The notes beneath the pieces are model-generated. The model saw only the letters and a program-made list of their open reading frames with translations. It was not told the DNA's origin and ran no database searches. From positions 1 to 64,000 of the forward strand of contig JAURNV010000016.1 in assembly GCA_030830005.1 (NCBI GenBank): a stretch of DNA of 64,000 nucleotides, given 5' to 3'. This stretch comes from Flavobacteriaceae bacterium (lineage in GTDB: Bacteria; Bacteroidota; Bacteroidia; Flavobacteriales; Flavobacteriaceae). Positions within the stretch are counted from its first letter, which is position 1, and the number at the start of each line of letters is the position of its first letter. Below are positions 16,920-26,232 of this stretch, piece by piece. The position numbers and the translations under genes were made by a program.

Positions 16920-17126
16920 CGTTTTCTTTTGTTTTCCAAAAGTATTAAAACATATTGATTAAGACCAATGACAACCGAGTGCGTTTTGTTTATTAAACTG
17001 TAGATGTTGCGTTTTTTTTGTTGCTGAATTTGCATTTATTATTAGTGCATCTACTAAATCTATTATTTAACTAAAAAAAAAGCATTCTATTTTATATTTT
17101 TACAGCGACTTAAAACCAAACTCACC

Positions 17127-19397
17127 ATGGCATTTGATATCGCAATGATTAAAGCTACGTACGCGCGTTTAGCCGAGCGTGTGGAAGCTGCAAGAAAAGC
17201 AACTGGAAAACCCCTCACTGCCTCTGAAAAAATCTTGTATTCCCACCTTTGGGATGGTAAAGCTACTACAGCCTTTGGACGTGGTGTAGATTATGTAGAT
17301 TTTGCTCCTGACCGTATTGCCTGTCAAGATGCTACTGCGCAAATGGCGCTATTGCAGTTTATGCAGGCGGGAAAAGCTAAGGTAGCCGTGCCTACAACCG
17401 TACATTGCGACCACCTTATTCAAGCCAAAGATGGCGCTGCTGCCGATTTAAAATCTGCTAACAACTCCTCTGCCGAAGTCTTTGATTTTTTACAATCGGT
17501 ATCGAATAAATACGGCATTGGCTTTTGGAAGCCTGGCGCTGGAATTATACACCAAGTGGTGTTGGAAAATTATGCGTTTCCTGGAGGAATGATGATTGGT
17601 ACCGACTCACACACTGTAAATGCAGGTGGTTTGGGCATGTTAGCCATTGGCGTAGGAGGTGCTGATGCGGTCGACGTAATGGCAGATATGCCATGGGAAC
17701 TTAAATTTCCGAAACTTATTGGTGTTAAGCTTACAGGAAAACTTAACGGTTGGACAGCGCCAAAAGACGTTATTTTAAAAGTAGCTGGCATTTTAACGGT
17801 TAAAGGAGGAACGGGTGCTATCATTGAGTATTTTGGTGAAGGGGCAGAAGCCATGTCTTGTACTGGAAAAGGCACTATTTGTAACATGGGTGCTGAGGTG
17901 GGAGCTACTACTTCTACTTTTGGCTATGATGCGTCTATGGAAAGATATCTAAGAGCAACCGATAGAGACGATGTTGCAGATGCTGCTAATGAAGTTAAAC
18001 AACACCTTACTGCCGACCCAGAAGTGTATGAAACCCCTGAGCAATACTTCGATGAAGTCATTGAAATTGATTTAAATACGTTGTCTCCACATATAAATGG
18101 CCCGTTTACTCCTGATTTAGCCACACCCATTGCCGAAATGGCACAAACGGCAAAAGCCAATAGCTGGCCTATAATGGTCGAATGGGGACTTATAGGGTCG
18201 TGTACAAACTCCTCCTATGAGGACTTGTCTCGTGCTGCTTCGATTGCCAAACAAGCGGTTGAGAAAAAACTCGTTACAAAAGCTGCTTTTGGTATCAACC
18301 CTGGTTCTGAACAAGTTCGCTACACCGCAGAGCGTGATGGCCTTCTTGAAATTTTTGAAGATTTAGATGCTAAAATCTTTACTAACGCTTGTGGTCCGTG
18401 TATCGGACAATGGGCGCGTGAAGGTGCCGATAAGCAAGAAAAAAACTCTATTATACACTCCTTTAACCGAAACTTCTCAAAACGTGCTGACGGGAACCCA
18501 AACACTCACGCTTTTGTAGCTTCTCCTGAAATGGTAGCGGCTGTCGCCATCGCTGGGCGATTAGATTTTAATCCAATAACAGACACCCTTATCAACCAAG
18601 AAGGAGAAGAAGTGCGTCTAGAGGCACCTACTGGGTTGGAACTACCGCCAAGTGGCTTTGATGTAGAAGACAACGGCTATTTGGCACCTGAAGAGGATGG
18701 TTCTAAAGTTGAAGTTATTGTTGCTGAAAAATCTGAGCGATTAGAATTGCTTACCCCCTTTGCGCCTTGGAATGGCAAAAACCTTATAGGAGCAAAACTG
18801 CTTATCAAAGCGCATGGAAAATGTACTACAGACCACATTTCTATGGCAGGTCCATGGTTGCGCTTTAGAGGGCATTTGGACAACATTTCTAACAACTGTT
18901 TGATAGGAGCGGTTAATGCCTTTAATCAAAAAACCAACTTTGTCAAAAATCAATTGACAGGCGAATACGGTGGGGTACCTGATGTACAACGCGCCTATAA
19001 AGCGGCAGGGATAGAAACTGTTGTAGTCGGCGACCATAACTACGGAGAAGGGTCTTCTCGAGAACATGCAGCTATGGAACCACGTCATTTAGGTGTTAAG
19101 GTGGTATTGGTAAAATCGTTTGCACGTATTCACGAAACCAACCTTAAAAAGCAAGGCATGTTAGGGATTACGTTTGCCAACGAAGCCGATTACGATTTAA
19201 TACAAGAAGACGATGCTTTTAACTTTGTTGACTTGTCTGGATTTTCAGCTGGAAAGCAGATCACCATTGAGGTGGCGCACAGCGATGGGTCTTCTGATAC
19301 TATAATGGCAAATCACACTTATAACGAAGCGCAAATTGAATGGTTTAAGGCGGGTTCTGCATTAAACCTAATCAAACAACAAAACAACGCTGCCTAA
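17127..19397 (+). CDS. acn: Aconitate hydratase (mitochondrial type)
   Basis: This 756-residue aconitase isomerises citrate to isocitrate in the TCA cycle. It has the length and architecture of the mitochondrial type. The [4Fe-4S] ligands are Cys359 in '[11 protein letters not shown]' and Cys422/Cys425 in '[11 protein letters not shown]'. Substrate-binding motifs include '[19 protein letters not shown]' and the swivel-domain '[18 protein letters not shown]'. The '[15 protein letters not shown]' linker to domain 4 is also intact. The gene is transcribed alone after a 207-nt AT-rich spacer that holds no other gene I can see. Confidence 0.97.
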   Translation: MAFDIAMIKATYARLAERVEAARKATGKPLTASEKILYSHLWDGKATTAFGRGVDYVDFAPDRIACQDATAQMALLQFMQAGKAKVAVPTTVHCDHLIQAKDGAAADLKSANNSSAEVFDFLQSVSNKYGIGFWKPGAGIIHQVVLENYAFPGGMMIGTDSHTVNAGGLGMLAIGVGGADAVDVMADMPWELKFPKLIGVKLTGKLNGWTAPKDVILKVAGILTVKGGTGAIIEYFGEGAEAMSCTGKGTICNMGAEVGATTSTFGYDASMERYLRATDRDDVADAANEVKQHLTADPEVYETPEQYFDEVIEIDLNTLSPHINGPFTPDLATPIAEMAQTAKANSWPIMVEWGLIGSCTNSSYEDLSRAASIAKQAVEKKLVTKAAFGINPGSEQVRYTAERDGLLEIFEDLDAKIFTNACGPCIGQWAREGADKQEKNSIIHSFNRNFSKRADGNPNTHAFVASPEMVAAVAIAGRLDFNPITDTLINQEGEEVRLEAPTGLELPPSGFDVEDNGYLAPEEDGSKVEVIVAEKSERLELLTPFAPWNGKNLIGAKLLIKAHGKCTTDHISMAGPWLRFRGHLDNISNNCLIGAVNAFNQKTNFVKNQLTGEYGGVPDVQRAYKAAGIETVVVGDHNYGEGSSREHAAMEPRHLGVKVVLVKSFARIHETNLKKQGMLGITFANEADYDLIQEDDAFNFVDLSGFSAGKQITIEVAHSDGSSDTIMANHTYNEAQIEWFKAGSALNLIKQQNNAA

Positions 19398-19549
19398 AAG
19401 ACACGTTTATTGTCAGTTTTAGCGACAATATTGATCACGATGCCCCTCATGCGTTGATGCTAGCAAGTTGTCTAAAGATTCTTTTTTATTTACACTATGG
19501 TACTCTGAACACTGAATTAGCGCCAGCACCTTTGACTGCGAAAAATTGA

Positions 19550-19557
19550 TACCTTTG
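19550..19557 (+). promoter_or_regulatory. Promoter -7 element for the quinone reductase/SOUL pair
   Basis: TACCTTTG matches the Bacteroidota consensus TAnnTTTG, 12 nt before the ATG at 19570. A TTTGAC lies at 19531-19536 but is closer than the usual -33 spacing. Confidence 0.55.
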
Positions 19558-19569
19558 CAAAAATTGCTT

Positions 19570-20154
19570 ATGAAAAATCTGGTTATCATTGGTCATCCAG
19601 ACCAATCCTCCTTTTGCTATAACGGTATCTTTAAAACCGTTGTAGACTCTCTTGAAGCTACACAACAAGAATACAAAGTCATTGATTTATACCGTGATAG
19701 CTTTACGCGTCCTCGGACTGCAGTCATTGAAAAATACAAAGAATTGGTTACGTGGTCAGACAGTATGTATTTTATTTCGCCTGTGTGGTGGTTTCGGCTC
19801 ACCCCACGAATGGAAATTTTCTTTGACGAAGTATTAACGCCTGGATTTGCGTACAAGTTTGTGAATGTCACCAAGCTATACGCCTACCCAAAACCTTTTT
19901 TAAAGGATAAAAAAATCAGAACCTATGTAACCCATGGAGCGCCTGCCATCCCTGTTAAAACACTCTATCTTAATTCAGTAAAACTCAGACTCGTTATGGG
20001 TGTTTATTCTTTTGTGTTTGGGTGGAAATTGTCTTTGTTTACTAAAACTAAGCAGTTTTGGTCGGTGCCTTTTGTGAGTGATGCCAAACGTAAAAAATAT
20101 TTATCCGTAGTGCGTAAAGACGTGCTGCGTGACATTAAAAAAGCAGCCGCATGA
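19570..20154 (+). CDS. Flavodoxin-fold NAD(P)H dehydrogenase (quinone reductase-like)
   Basis: From ATG 19570 the protein is 194 residues with the flavodoxin-like fold of the KefF/MdaB/NQO1 family: 'VIIGHPDQSSFC' (FMN phosphate loop), 'IDLYRD', 'DSMYFISPVWWFRLTPRMEIFFDEV' (the conserved 'P.WW...P...K.W.D' region) and 'YVTHGAP'. It probably reduces quinones or similar acceptors with NAD(P)H. A TAnnTTTG promoter element at 19550-19557 places the RNA start just before this ATG. This rules out the longer frame from 19546. The stop overlaps the start of the SOUL gene (ATGA), so the two are translationally coupled. Confidence 0.85.
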   Translation: MKNLVIIGHPDQSSFCYNGIFKTVVDSLEATQQEYKVIDLYRDSFTRPRTAVIEKYKELVTWSDSMYFISPVWWFRLTPRMEIFFDEVLTPGFAYKFVNVTKLYAYPKPFLKDKKIRTYVTHGAPAIPVKTLYLNSVKLRLVMGVYSFVFGWKLSLFTKTKQFWSVPFVSDAKRKKYLSVVRKDVLRDIKKAAA

Positions 20155-20693
20155 AAACTATTTTTAACACCCTTTTTGTTATCCTTGTAACTATGTCACT
20201 ATTTGCTCAAGACACTGAAATTCAACCCTATGAGGTTGTCAAAATACTCAATGAGGTTGAAGTTCGTTATTACCCTAGTGCTACCCTAGTAGAAACTAAT
20301 GGCGATAACAATTTTGGCAAGCTATTTCAGTACATTTCTGGCAACAACGAAGGCAGCGAGAAAATTGCGATGACTGCACCCGTTTACATGAGTGAGGATA
20401 AGTCTGAAATGGCATTTGTCATGCCTTTAGAAGTACATGAAAAAGGAGCACCAACACCGAAAGGGAAAAATGTCAACCTTCGAATTACCGAACCACGGCA
20501 TGTTGCTGCCATTCGTTATGGGGGTTATACCAATGCATCTAAAGAGGCTGCCCACAAAAAACAATTACTTGAAACCCTAGAGGCAAACGGTATTGAACCC
20601 CTTGGCGATGTGGAGTTTTTGGGCTACGACAGTCCCTATAAGTTTTATAACCGCCGTAATGAAGTCATTGTGAAGGTTAGCTATAAACAGTAA
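20151..20693 (+). CDS. SOUL haem-binding family protein
   Basis: This 180-residue exported protein has a signal peptide (cleavage after 'MSLFAQ', about residue 20). A SOUL domain follows: 'YEVVKILNEVEVRYYPSA', 'FGKLFQYISGNNEGSEKIAMTAPVYM' (the 'I.MTAPV' signature), 'FVMPLE', 'AAIRYGGYT' and the C-terminal 'YDSPYKFYNRRNEVIVKV'. SOUL proteins bind haem or tetrapyrroles; a role in bacteria is not established. The 4-nt overlap with the upstream flavoprotein gene suggests a linked redox or haem function, but that is inference. Confidence 0.9.
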   Translation: MKTIFNTLFVILVTMSLFAQDTEIQPYEVVKILNEVEVRYYPSATLVETNGDNNFGKLFQYISGNNEGSEKIAMTAPVYMSEDKSEMAFVMPLEVHEKGAPTPKGKNVNLRITEPRHVAAIRYGGYTNASKEAAHKKQLLETLEANGIEPLGDVEFLGYDSPYKFYNRRNEVIVKVSYKQ

Positions 20694-20731
20694 ATCTGGT
20701 TTCATTAAGTCTTTCAATCCCTTCCTTTTCC

Positions 20732-20739
20732 TATTTTTG
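20732..20739 (+). promoter_or_regulatory. Promoter -7 element for purD
   Basis: TATTTTTG matches TAnnTTTG and lies 13 nt before the purD ATG at 20753, predicting a 5' leader of only a few bases. Confidence 0.5.
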
Positions 20740-20752
20740 CCAAAACGTTTTC

Positions 20753-22018
20753 ATGAACATTCTTATTCTAGGCAGTGGCGGTAGAGAACATACCTTTTGC
20801 TACAAACTCGCCCAAAGCCCACAACAACCCAATTTGTTTATTGCCCCTGGAAATGCCGGCACGGCTGAACTTGGCACCAACCTAGCCGTAAATCCCACAG
20901 ACCTAGAAGCTGTTGCCCTTGCCATGTCCCAACACCAAATTGATTTGGTAGTTGTAGGTCCTGAAGCACCGCTGGTAGCAGGTATTCACGATCATATTGC
21001 AGCACACCCAACGCTTAGTCATATTCCCGTGATTGGTCCCAAACAAGAAGCTGCCCAACTAGAAGGTAGCAAAGCTTACGCCAAGGCGTTTATGGAACGT
21101 CACAACATTCCAACAGCTCCATACAAACAATTTACTGCCAAAACCTTAAACGAAGGCTTGGAGTACTTGGAAACCATCCCAGCACCCTATGTCCTTAAAG
21201 CCGATGGGCTAGCTGCCGGAAAAGGGGTGTTGATAATTCATGAACTCGCTGAAGCGAAAGAAGCCCTAACCGATATGTTGGCAAACAAAAAATTTGGGGC
21301 AGCAAGTGAACAAGTGGTCATAGAAGGGTTTTTAGATGGCATTGAACTTTCATGCTTTGTACTCACCGACGGTAGCGGTCACGTTACCTTTCCTTTTGCC
21401 AAAGACTACAAGCGCATCGGTGAAGGCGATACCGGACTAAATACCGGGGGAATGGGCGCTGTATCACCTGTGCCCTTTAACGACGCGGTGTTTAAACAAA
21501 AAATCCATGACCGCATCATTAGCCCAACCCTCGAAGGCTTTAAAAAAGACAAGCTAGATTTTGTGGGTTTTGTGTTTATTGGACTTATTCGCGTAGGCGA
21601 CGATCCCTATGTAATTGAATATAACGTACGTATGGGCGACCCTGAAACCCAAGTGGTGCTACCTCGTATCGAAAACGACATGATGGAATTGCTTTCAGCA
21701 ACCGCCCAAAAACGACTCAATGAAGTGGAACTCCACATCCGCCCCGAAGCAGCAGCAACCGTAGTTGCCGTATCAGGAGGCTATCCTGAAGCCTATGAAA
21801 ACGGGAAAGAAATCACGGGAATCCCCAACGATGGGTTAATTTTCCACGCGGGTACAACACTCGACAACGGCAAACTTGTTTCGAACGGAGGTCGCGTATT
21901 GGCATCAACAGGATTTGGAAATGACATTCAAGAAGCACTGACATCTGCTTATGCCGGCCTAACAAACATAGCGTTTGAGGGAATGTATTTTAGAAAAGAT
22001 TTAGGCTTTGATTTATAG
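20753..22018 (+). CDS. purD: Phosphoribosylamine-glycine ligase
   Basis: This 421-residue GARS enzyme (purine biosynthesis, step 2) joins glycine to 5-phosphoribosylamine using ATP. Motifs: N-domain 'ILILGSGGREHTFCYKLAQSP' and 'VVGPEAPLVAGI', ATP-grasp 'GSKAYAKAFMERHNIPTAPY', 'VLKADGLAAGKGV', 'DYKRIGEGDTGLNTGGMGAVSP', 'YNVRMGDPETQVVLPR' and C-domain 'GGRVLASTGFG'. It is a monofunctional protein of normal length. Its 3' end overlaps the convergent small gene at 22013 by 6 nt. Confidence 0.98.
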   Translation: MNILILGSGGREHTFCYKLAQSPQQPNLFIAPGNAGTAELGTNLAVNPTDLEAVALAMSQHQIDLVVVGPEAPLVAGIHDHIAAHPTLSHIPVIGPKQEAAQLEGSKAYAKAFMERHNIPTAPYKQFTAKTLNEGLEYLETIPAPYVLKADGLAAGKGVLIIHELAEAKEALTDMLANKKFGAASEQVVIEGFLDGIELSCFVLTDGSGHVTFPFAKDYKRIGEGDTGLNTGGMGAVSPVPFNDAVFKQKIHDRIISPTLEGFKKDKLDFVGFVFIGLIRVGDDPYVIEYNVRMGDPETQVVLPRIENDMMELLSATAQKRLNEVELHIRPEAAATVVAVSGGYPEAYENGKEITGIPNDGLIFHAGTTLDNGKLVSNGGRVLASTGFGNDIQEALTSAYAGLTNIAFEGMYFRKDLGFDL

Positions 22019-22240
22019 AAAAGAATGCGAAGTAGAATCGCGGTCTTCCTCGTTGTTATCGTTAAATTTCTTTAACTGACCCAACCAGTAGATCATTCCA
22101 GCAAAACCAATAACTAAAAACAGCCAGTTAAGCGCGTTTGCTAAAAACCAGCTTGAAAGCTCTAAATCGCGTAGCATGTTGAGTGGAATAAACAATATTT
22201 CTTCAAACAGGTAGGCAATGGCTTCAAAAAAGGCTTTCAT
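22013..22240 (-). CDS. Small conserved membrane protein (DUF6341-like)
   Basis: From ATG 22240 the product is 75 residues: an amphipathic N-terminal part ('AFFEAIAYLFEEILFIPLN'), one clear membrane helix ('ALNWLFLVIGFAGMIYWLG') and a polar tail rich in Asp/Glu/Asn ending 'SHSFL'. This composition and its place beside purD match a small uncharacterised protein common in Flavobacteriia, which I tentatively link to DUF6341 from memory. The longer frame from 22324 would run through the promoter of the divergent gene and is rejected. Function unknown. Confidence 0.65.
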   Translation of the reverse strand: MKAFFEAIAYLFEEILFIPLNMLRDLELSSWFLANALNWLFLVIGFAGMIYWLGQLKKFNDNNEEDRDSTSHSFL

Positions 22241-22312
22241 AATATTGATTTTGTAAGGCAAAAATACACCTAAAAACGACGTGAAGCAAGTGAGCCCTTT
22301 TGGATTTTGACC

Positions 22313-22320
22313 TATCTTTG
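22313..22320 (+). promoter_or_regulatory. Promoter -7 element for the DUF4254/GT9/ABC cluster
   Basis: TATCTTTG matches TAnnTTTG and is 15 nt before the ATG at 22336. A TTTTGG at 22299-22304 may be part of the -33 element. Confidence 0.5.
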
Positions 22321-22335
22321 GCAAAAGTTTTTCCC

Positions 22336-22941
22336 ATGACTAGCGCACAAGCATTTCACATATTTGAGCAAAGCATCGAAAAATACCACGTTCTTGATTC
22401 GGTAGACCAAGCCTTTGAAAATCCGCATGATAGCCACACCCTAGACCATTTATTGTACCGAAAAAACTGGATCGACACCGTACAGTGGCACTATGAAGAT
22501 CTGATTCGTGAACCCGGTATTGACCCTGTTGACGCATTAGTGCTAAAGCGCAAAATAGATGCCTCTAACCAAGACCGCACCGATACCGTGGAATATATTG
22601 ACAGTTATTTCTTGCAGCAATTTAAAGATGTTGCCCCTCATTCCAATGCGACTATCAACACTGAAAGTCCGGCATGGGCTATAGACCGACTTTCTATTTT
22701 GGCGCTTAAAATTTACCACATGAATGAAGAGGCAAATCGGCCCTCGGCGAGCGAAGCCCACCGCGCTACCTGTGCTAAAAAATTGACGGTTTTATTGGAA
22801 CAAAAAATGGATTTATCCACCGCTATAGACCAACTACTGGAGGATATGGCAGCAGGACGTAAATACATGAAAGAATACAAACAAATGAAAATGTACAATG
22901 ACGAATCACTAAACCCGGTGTTGTACCAGAAAAATTCCTAA
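22336..22941 (+). CDS. DUF4254 family protein
   Basis: The 201-residue, mostly helical, soluble protein has the features of DUF4254: 'IEKYHVLDSVDQ' near the start, 'LDHLLYRKNWIDTVQWHYEDLIR', 'LKRKIDASNQDRTDTVEYIDSYF', 'TESPAWAIDRLSILALKIYHM' and a C-terminal 'AAGRKYMKEYKQMKMYND'. Its function is unknown. The family regularly sits next to a GT9 heptosyltransferase-like gene in Bacteroidota, as here, where the stop and the next ATG overlap by one base (TAATG). This suggests a role in envelope glycan synthesis. I chose the ATG after the promoter element. Confidence 0.85.
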   Translation: MTSAQAFHIFEQSIEKYHVLDSVDQAFENPHDSHTLDHLLYRKNWIDTVQWHYEDLIREPGIDPVDALVLKRKIDASNQDRTDTVEYIDSYFLQQFKDVAPHSNATINTESPAWAIDRLSILALKIYHMNEEANRPSASEAHRATCAKKLTVLLEQKMDLSTAIDQLLEDMAAGRKYMKEYKQMKMYNDESLNPVLYQKNS

Positions 22942-23975
22942 TGGCAGCCAAACACATTTTGGTGTTTCGATTTTCGGCCCTCGGCGATGTTGCCATGTGC
23001 CTGCCCGTCCTGCGCTGCCTTACTCAAGTCTACCCCCATCTAAAACTCACCATTGTTACCCGAAAACGGTTTTTACCCCTGTTTGAAGAACTGCCCAATG
23101 TACAGTTTTTCACCCCTGACTTTACAGGCGAACACAAAGGACTTCGCGGACTATACCGATTGTTTTTGGCATTAAAAAAATTACACCCGTCAGCTATTGC
23201 AGACCTCCACCAAGTGCTGCGAACACAAGTTTTATTGGCCTTTTTTCGCCCTTTGTTTTGGATAAAGCAAGCGCGCATCAACAAAGGCAGGAGTGATAAA
23301 AAAAGGCTTACGCGAAAAAAGCCCAAAACCCTAGTACCGCTACTCCCACAAATCCATCGTTATGCACAAGTGTTTGAAAAACTAAGCCTTCCCATTTCGC
23401 TTAGTGAGCACGAAGTGCCGTTGCGCCCCGCCTGTCCCAATACCCAAGCCCTTCGATTAAACGAAAACCGCAAGTGGATTGGTATTGCGCCTTTTGCCGC
23501 ACACCAAAGCAAACAATATCCGTTAGACCTCATGCAACAGGTAGTGGCGTTTTTACAAAAAGAACATCAGGTGGTTTTGTTTGGTTACGGAGCGGAAGAA
23601 AAACATCAACTCGATATTTGGGCCAATGCTTACGAAAACGTAGCCAACGCCACGGGCGTATATACGTTTGATGCCGAACTGCGACTTATCGCACAACTAG
23701 ACCTTATGCTTTCCATGGACTCGGCAAATGGACATTTGGCTGCAAACTATGGCGTTCCCGTCATTACGCTTTGGGGCAGTACGCACCCTTGTTTGGGCTT
23801 TACCCCTTTTGCGCAACCCGAAAAGCATAGCCTCACCCCCAGTCGCCAAGAATACCCACTACTACCCAGTTCAGTATATGGAAACAAAACCCACAAAGGC
23901 TACCAAGATGCCATGCGAAGCATTGCCCCAAAAACAGTGATTGAGTTAGTGTTAGAAGTTCTAATTGGCAGGTAA
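22941..23975 (+). CDS. Glycosyltransferase family 9 (heptosyltransferase-like)
   Basis: This 344-residue GT-B fold enzyme of family GT9 starts with 'ILVFRFSALGDVAMCLPVL', the usual N-terminal signature. The C-domain has 'KWIGIAPFAAHQSKQYPLD', 'VVLFGYGAEEKHQ' and the donor-binding 'QLDLMLSMDSANGHLAANYGVPVITLWGSTHP'. It probably transfers a heptose or related sugar to lipopolysaccharide core at the inner membrane. The coupled DUF4254 gene upstream is the typical partner. The exact donor and acceptor are not determinable from sequence. Confidence 0.9.
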   Translation: MAAKHILVFRFSALGDVAMCLPVLRCLTQVYPHLKLTIVTRKRFLPLFEELPNVQFFTPDFTGEHKGLRGLYRLFLALKKLHPSAIADLHQVLRTQVLLAFFRPLFWIKQARINKGRSDKKRLTRKKPKTLVPLLPQIHRYAQVFEKLSLPISLSEHEVPLRPACPNTQALRLNENRKWIGIAPFAAHQSKQYPLDLMQQVVAFLQKEHQVVLFGYGAEEKHQLDIWANAYENVANATGVYTFDAELRLIAQLDLMLSMDSANGHLAANYGVPVITLWGSTHPCLGFTPFAQPEKHSLTPSRQEYPLLPSSVYGNKTHKGYQDAMRSIAPKTVIELVLEVLIGR

Positions 23976-24012
23976 GTTCAAAAGAGATATATTTGTTAGC
24001 ACACATCTACTT

Positions 24013-25482
24013 ATGCTAAGTCACTTTTTATTTTTACAATGGAAATCTTTTGTGCGCGGAGCTGGCTTTGCCACAGGTTTGGCGCAAAAAATCATCCTCG
24101 GATTTGGGTGGGTGTATTTTGCTTTTGTCTTTACTGGTTTGGCCTTTATTGGCTTTTATTACGCACAAGACGAGCTGGGCGAAGACCCACTAGTGTTTCT
24201 TTCAGGTAACCTTATTTATGGTGTGGTTTTTTGGGTAATTCTTCGATACTTTCTACAAAAAATGCCTGCTGTGCATGTGCAACCGCTTTTAGCCCTCCCT
24301 GTTTCTAAAAAAAGCATCGTTCGCTATGGACTATCCAAAACCGTATTGAGTTTTTTTAATCTCAGCAACCTATTCTTTTTTGTGCCTTTTGGCATTATTC
24401 TCTTTCGTGAGGAGTATAACCCACTTGGTGTTTTAGGCTGGTGGATAGCCGTCGGAAGTCTCATTCTAGCGACCAATTTCTTAAACATCATGCTCAATAG
24501 TGTAGACCGCATATTAATTGTAGTGGCTGCTCTATTGGCAGGTCTTTTTGCTTTACAGTATTTTGAAATCATTAACCTTGCGGTTTGGACTGCGCCCTTG
24601 TTTATGGCGCCCTACAAACAACCGCTTTGGGGTTTAATCCCCTTTGGATTATTGGTGCTCTTATACCGCTGGAGTTTTGCCCACTTTAGAAACAAACTAT
24701 TTTTGGATAGCGACGCGATGCGCCCAAAAAAGGAAACGCACCGTGTTGCAGATTTAAATTGGTTAGATCGCTTTGGGCGTATCGCCATTTTTTTGCGAAA
24801 CGATATTCGCCTTATTGTACGCAACAAAAGGGCTCGTGTTTCGGTGTGGATGGGTTTTGCCTTTTTGCTTTATGGACTTTTTTTTATGAATGATATTTAC
24901 AGCAGCCCCGTGTGGATGGTGTTTGTAGGGATTTTTGTTAGTGGCGGATTTTTGTTTGGCTTTGGGCAATACGTACCCAGTTGGGATAGTAGTTATTATC
25001 CCTTGATGATGACGCAAAACATTCCCTACAAGGAATATCTAACATCCAAGTGGTGGTTGGTAGTAGTTGGCACCTTAGCAGGAATGATTTTGTCAAGTTT
25101 TTATGTCTTTTTTGGGTGGGAAACTTACCTGGCTATTTTAGCAGGTGGGGTGTATAATATTGGGATAAATGCCTACCTAGTTTTGCTTTCTGGTGCCTAT
25201 ACCCGTACCCCCATTGATCTAACGTCAACCAAAAATGCTTTTGGCGATAAAAAATCGTTCAACCTAAAGTCTTTACTGCTCTCCATTCCTAAAATTTTAC
25301 TCCCCATGTTTGTGTTTTATGTGGGGGTTTTAGTGCATAGCAAAGGGGTGGGCATTGCCTTTGTGGCTTTGGTAGGCATTTTAGGATTTGCCTTCCGAAA
25401 CTTAGTTTTTGGATGGATTGAAAAAATCTACCAACAAGAAAAATATCAAACGCTACTAGCGTATAAACAAAAGAACGCATGA
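24013..25482 (+). CDS. DUF5687 family ABC transporter permease
   Basis: From ATG 24013 this is a 489-residue integral membrane protein with about 12 hydrophobic segments, the permease size of the DUF5687 family. The start 'MLSHFLFLQWKSFVRGAGF' is typical of that family, so the frame from 23965, which overlaps the GT9 gene, is rejected. The next gene overlaps by 4 nt and encodes its likely ATPase partner. The exported substrate is unknown. The regular alternation of hydrophobic segments and the soluble loop 'LFLDSDAMRPKKETHRVADL' near residue 240 are visible. Confidence 0.8.
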   Translation: MLSHFLFLQWKSFVRGAGFATGLAQKIILGFGWVYFAFVFTGLAFIGFYYAQDELGEDPLVFLSGNLIYGVVFWVILRYFLQKMPAVHVQPLLALPVSKKSIVRYGLSKTVLSFFNLSNLFFFVPFGIILFREEYNPLGVLGWWIAVGSLILATNFLNIMLNSVDRILIVVAALLAGLFALQYFEIINLAVWTAPLFMAPYKQPLWGLIPFGLLVLLYRWSFAHFRNKLFLDSDAMRPKKETHRVADLNWLDRFGRIAIFLRNDIRLIVRNKRARVSVWMGFAFLLYGLFFMNDIYSSPVWMVFVGIFVSGGFLFGFGQYVPSWDSSYYPLMMTQNIPYKEYLTSKWWLVVVGTLAGMILSSFYVFFGWETYLAILAGGVYNIGINAYLVLLSGAYTRTPIDLTSTKNAFGDKKSFNLKSLLLSIPKILLPMFVFYVGVLVHSKGVGIAFVALVGILGFAFRNLVFGWIEKIYQQEKYQTLLAYKQKNA

Positions 25483-26180
25483 TTGAAATATCTACCCTTT
25501 CGAAAACCTATGGCGCTCAAACGGTTCTCAACATTGAACAGCTGCATATCCCCGCCGGACAAACTTTTGGCCTTGTAGGCAACAACGGTGCCGGAAAAAC
25601 CACCCTATTTAGCTTGATGCTTGATCTTATTTCCCCCACATCGGGAACGGTTACCAACAACGAAGTGATCGTTCAAAACAGTGAAGACTGGAAAACACAT
25701 ACTGCTGCTTTTTTGGACGAAAGTTTTCTGATAGGGTACCTCACCCCCGAGGAATATTTTACTTTCATCGGAGGGCTGCGTGGAATAAAAAAAGAAGACG
25801 TTTCCATTGCTTTAGAGGCATATACAGACTTCTTTCATGGTGAGGTCTTAGGACAAAAAAAATATATCCGTGATTTGTCTAAAGGAAACCAAAAAAAAGT
25901 GGGAATTGTAGGAACATTGCTTTCCAATACCCCTTTGGTAATTTTAGATGAACCCTTTGCCAACCTAGACCCTACGACGCAAATCAGGCTTAAAAATTTA
26001 CTGAAAGAGCAGGCAAGTGCATCAGGAAAAACATTTTTGATTTCAAGTCATGATTTACAGCATATCACCGATGTTTGTGATCGTATTGTGGTATTGCATC
26101 AAGGAAAAATTGTGCGAGATGAGGTGACCTCACCAGATACATTAAAGGAATTGGAAGGCTTTTTTAGCGAACAGTTGTAA
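25479..26180 (+). CDS. ABC transporter ATP-binding protein
   Basis: This 233-residue ATPase has Walker A 'GLVGNNGAGKTT' (31-42), a Q-loop region, the ABC signature written as 'LSKGNQKKVGIVGTLL', Walker B 'LVILDEPFANLDP' and the switch His in 'LISSHDLQHI'. It is of the single-domain CcmA/DrrA-like type that pairs with a separate permease. Its ATG overlaps the permease stop (ATGA), so the two form one exporter. The signature's S-x-G-N-Q variant is common in exporters of this type. Confidence 0.95.
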   Translation: MIEISTLSKTYGAQTVLNIEQLHIPAGQTFGLVGNNGAGKTTLFSLMLDLISPTSGTVTNNEVIVQNSEDWKTHTAAFLDESFLIGYLTPEEYFTFIGGLRGIKKEDVSIALEAYTDFFHGEVLGQKKYIRDLSKGNQKKVGIVGTLLSNTPLVILDEPFANLDPTTQIRLKNLLKEQASASGKTFLISSHDLQHITDVCDRIVVLHQGKIVRDEVTSPDTLKELEGFFSEQL

Positions 26181-26232
26181 TAATGTACATACTAAAGCCT
26201 TTTTTTTTCAGTTTTTATCATAGGTTTATAGC

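Noticed and set aside
19408..19430. TATTGTC / GACAATA hairpin after aconitase
   Set aside because: Seven base pairs, no T run afterwards; insufficient for a terminator call.
23965..24012. Earlier start of the DUF5687 permease
   Set aside because: It would overlap the GT9 gene and adds polar residues before the typical 'MLSHFLFLQWKSFVRG' beginning.
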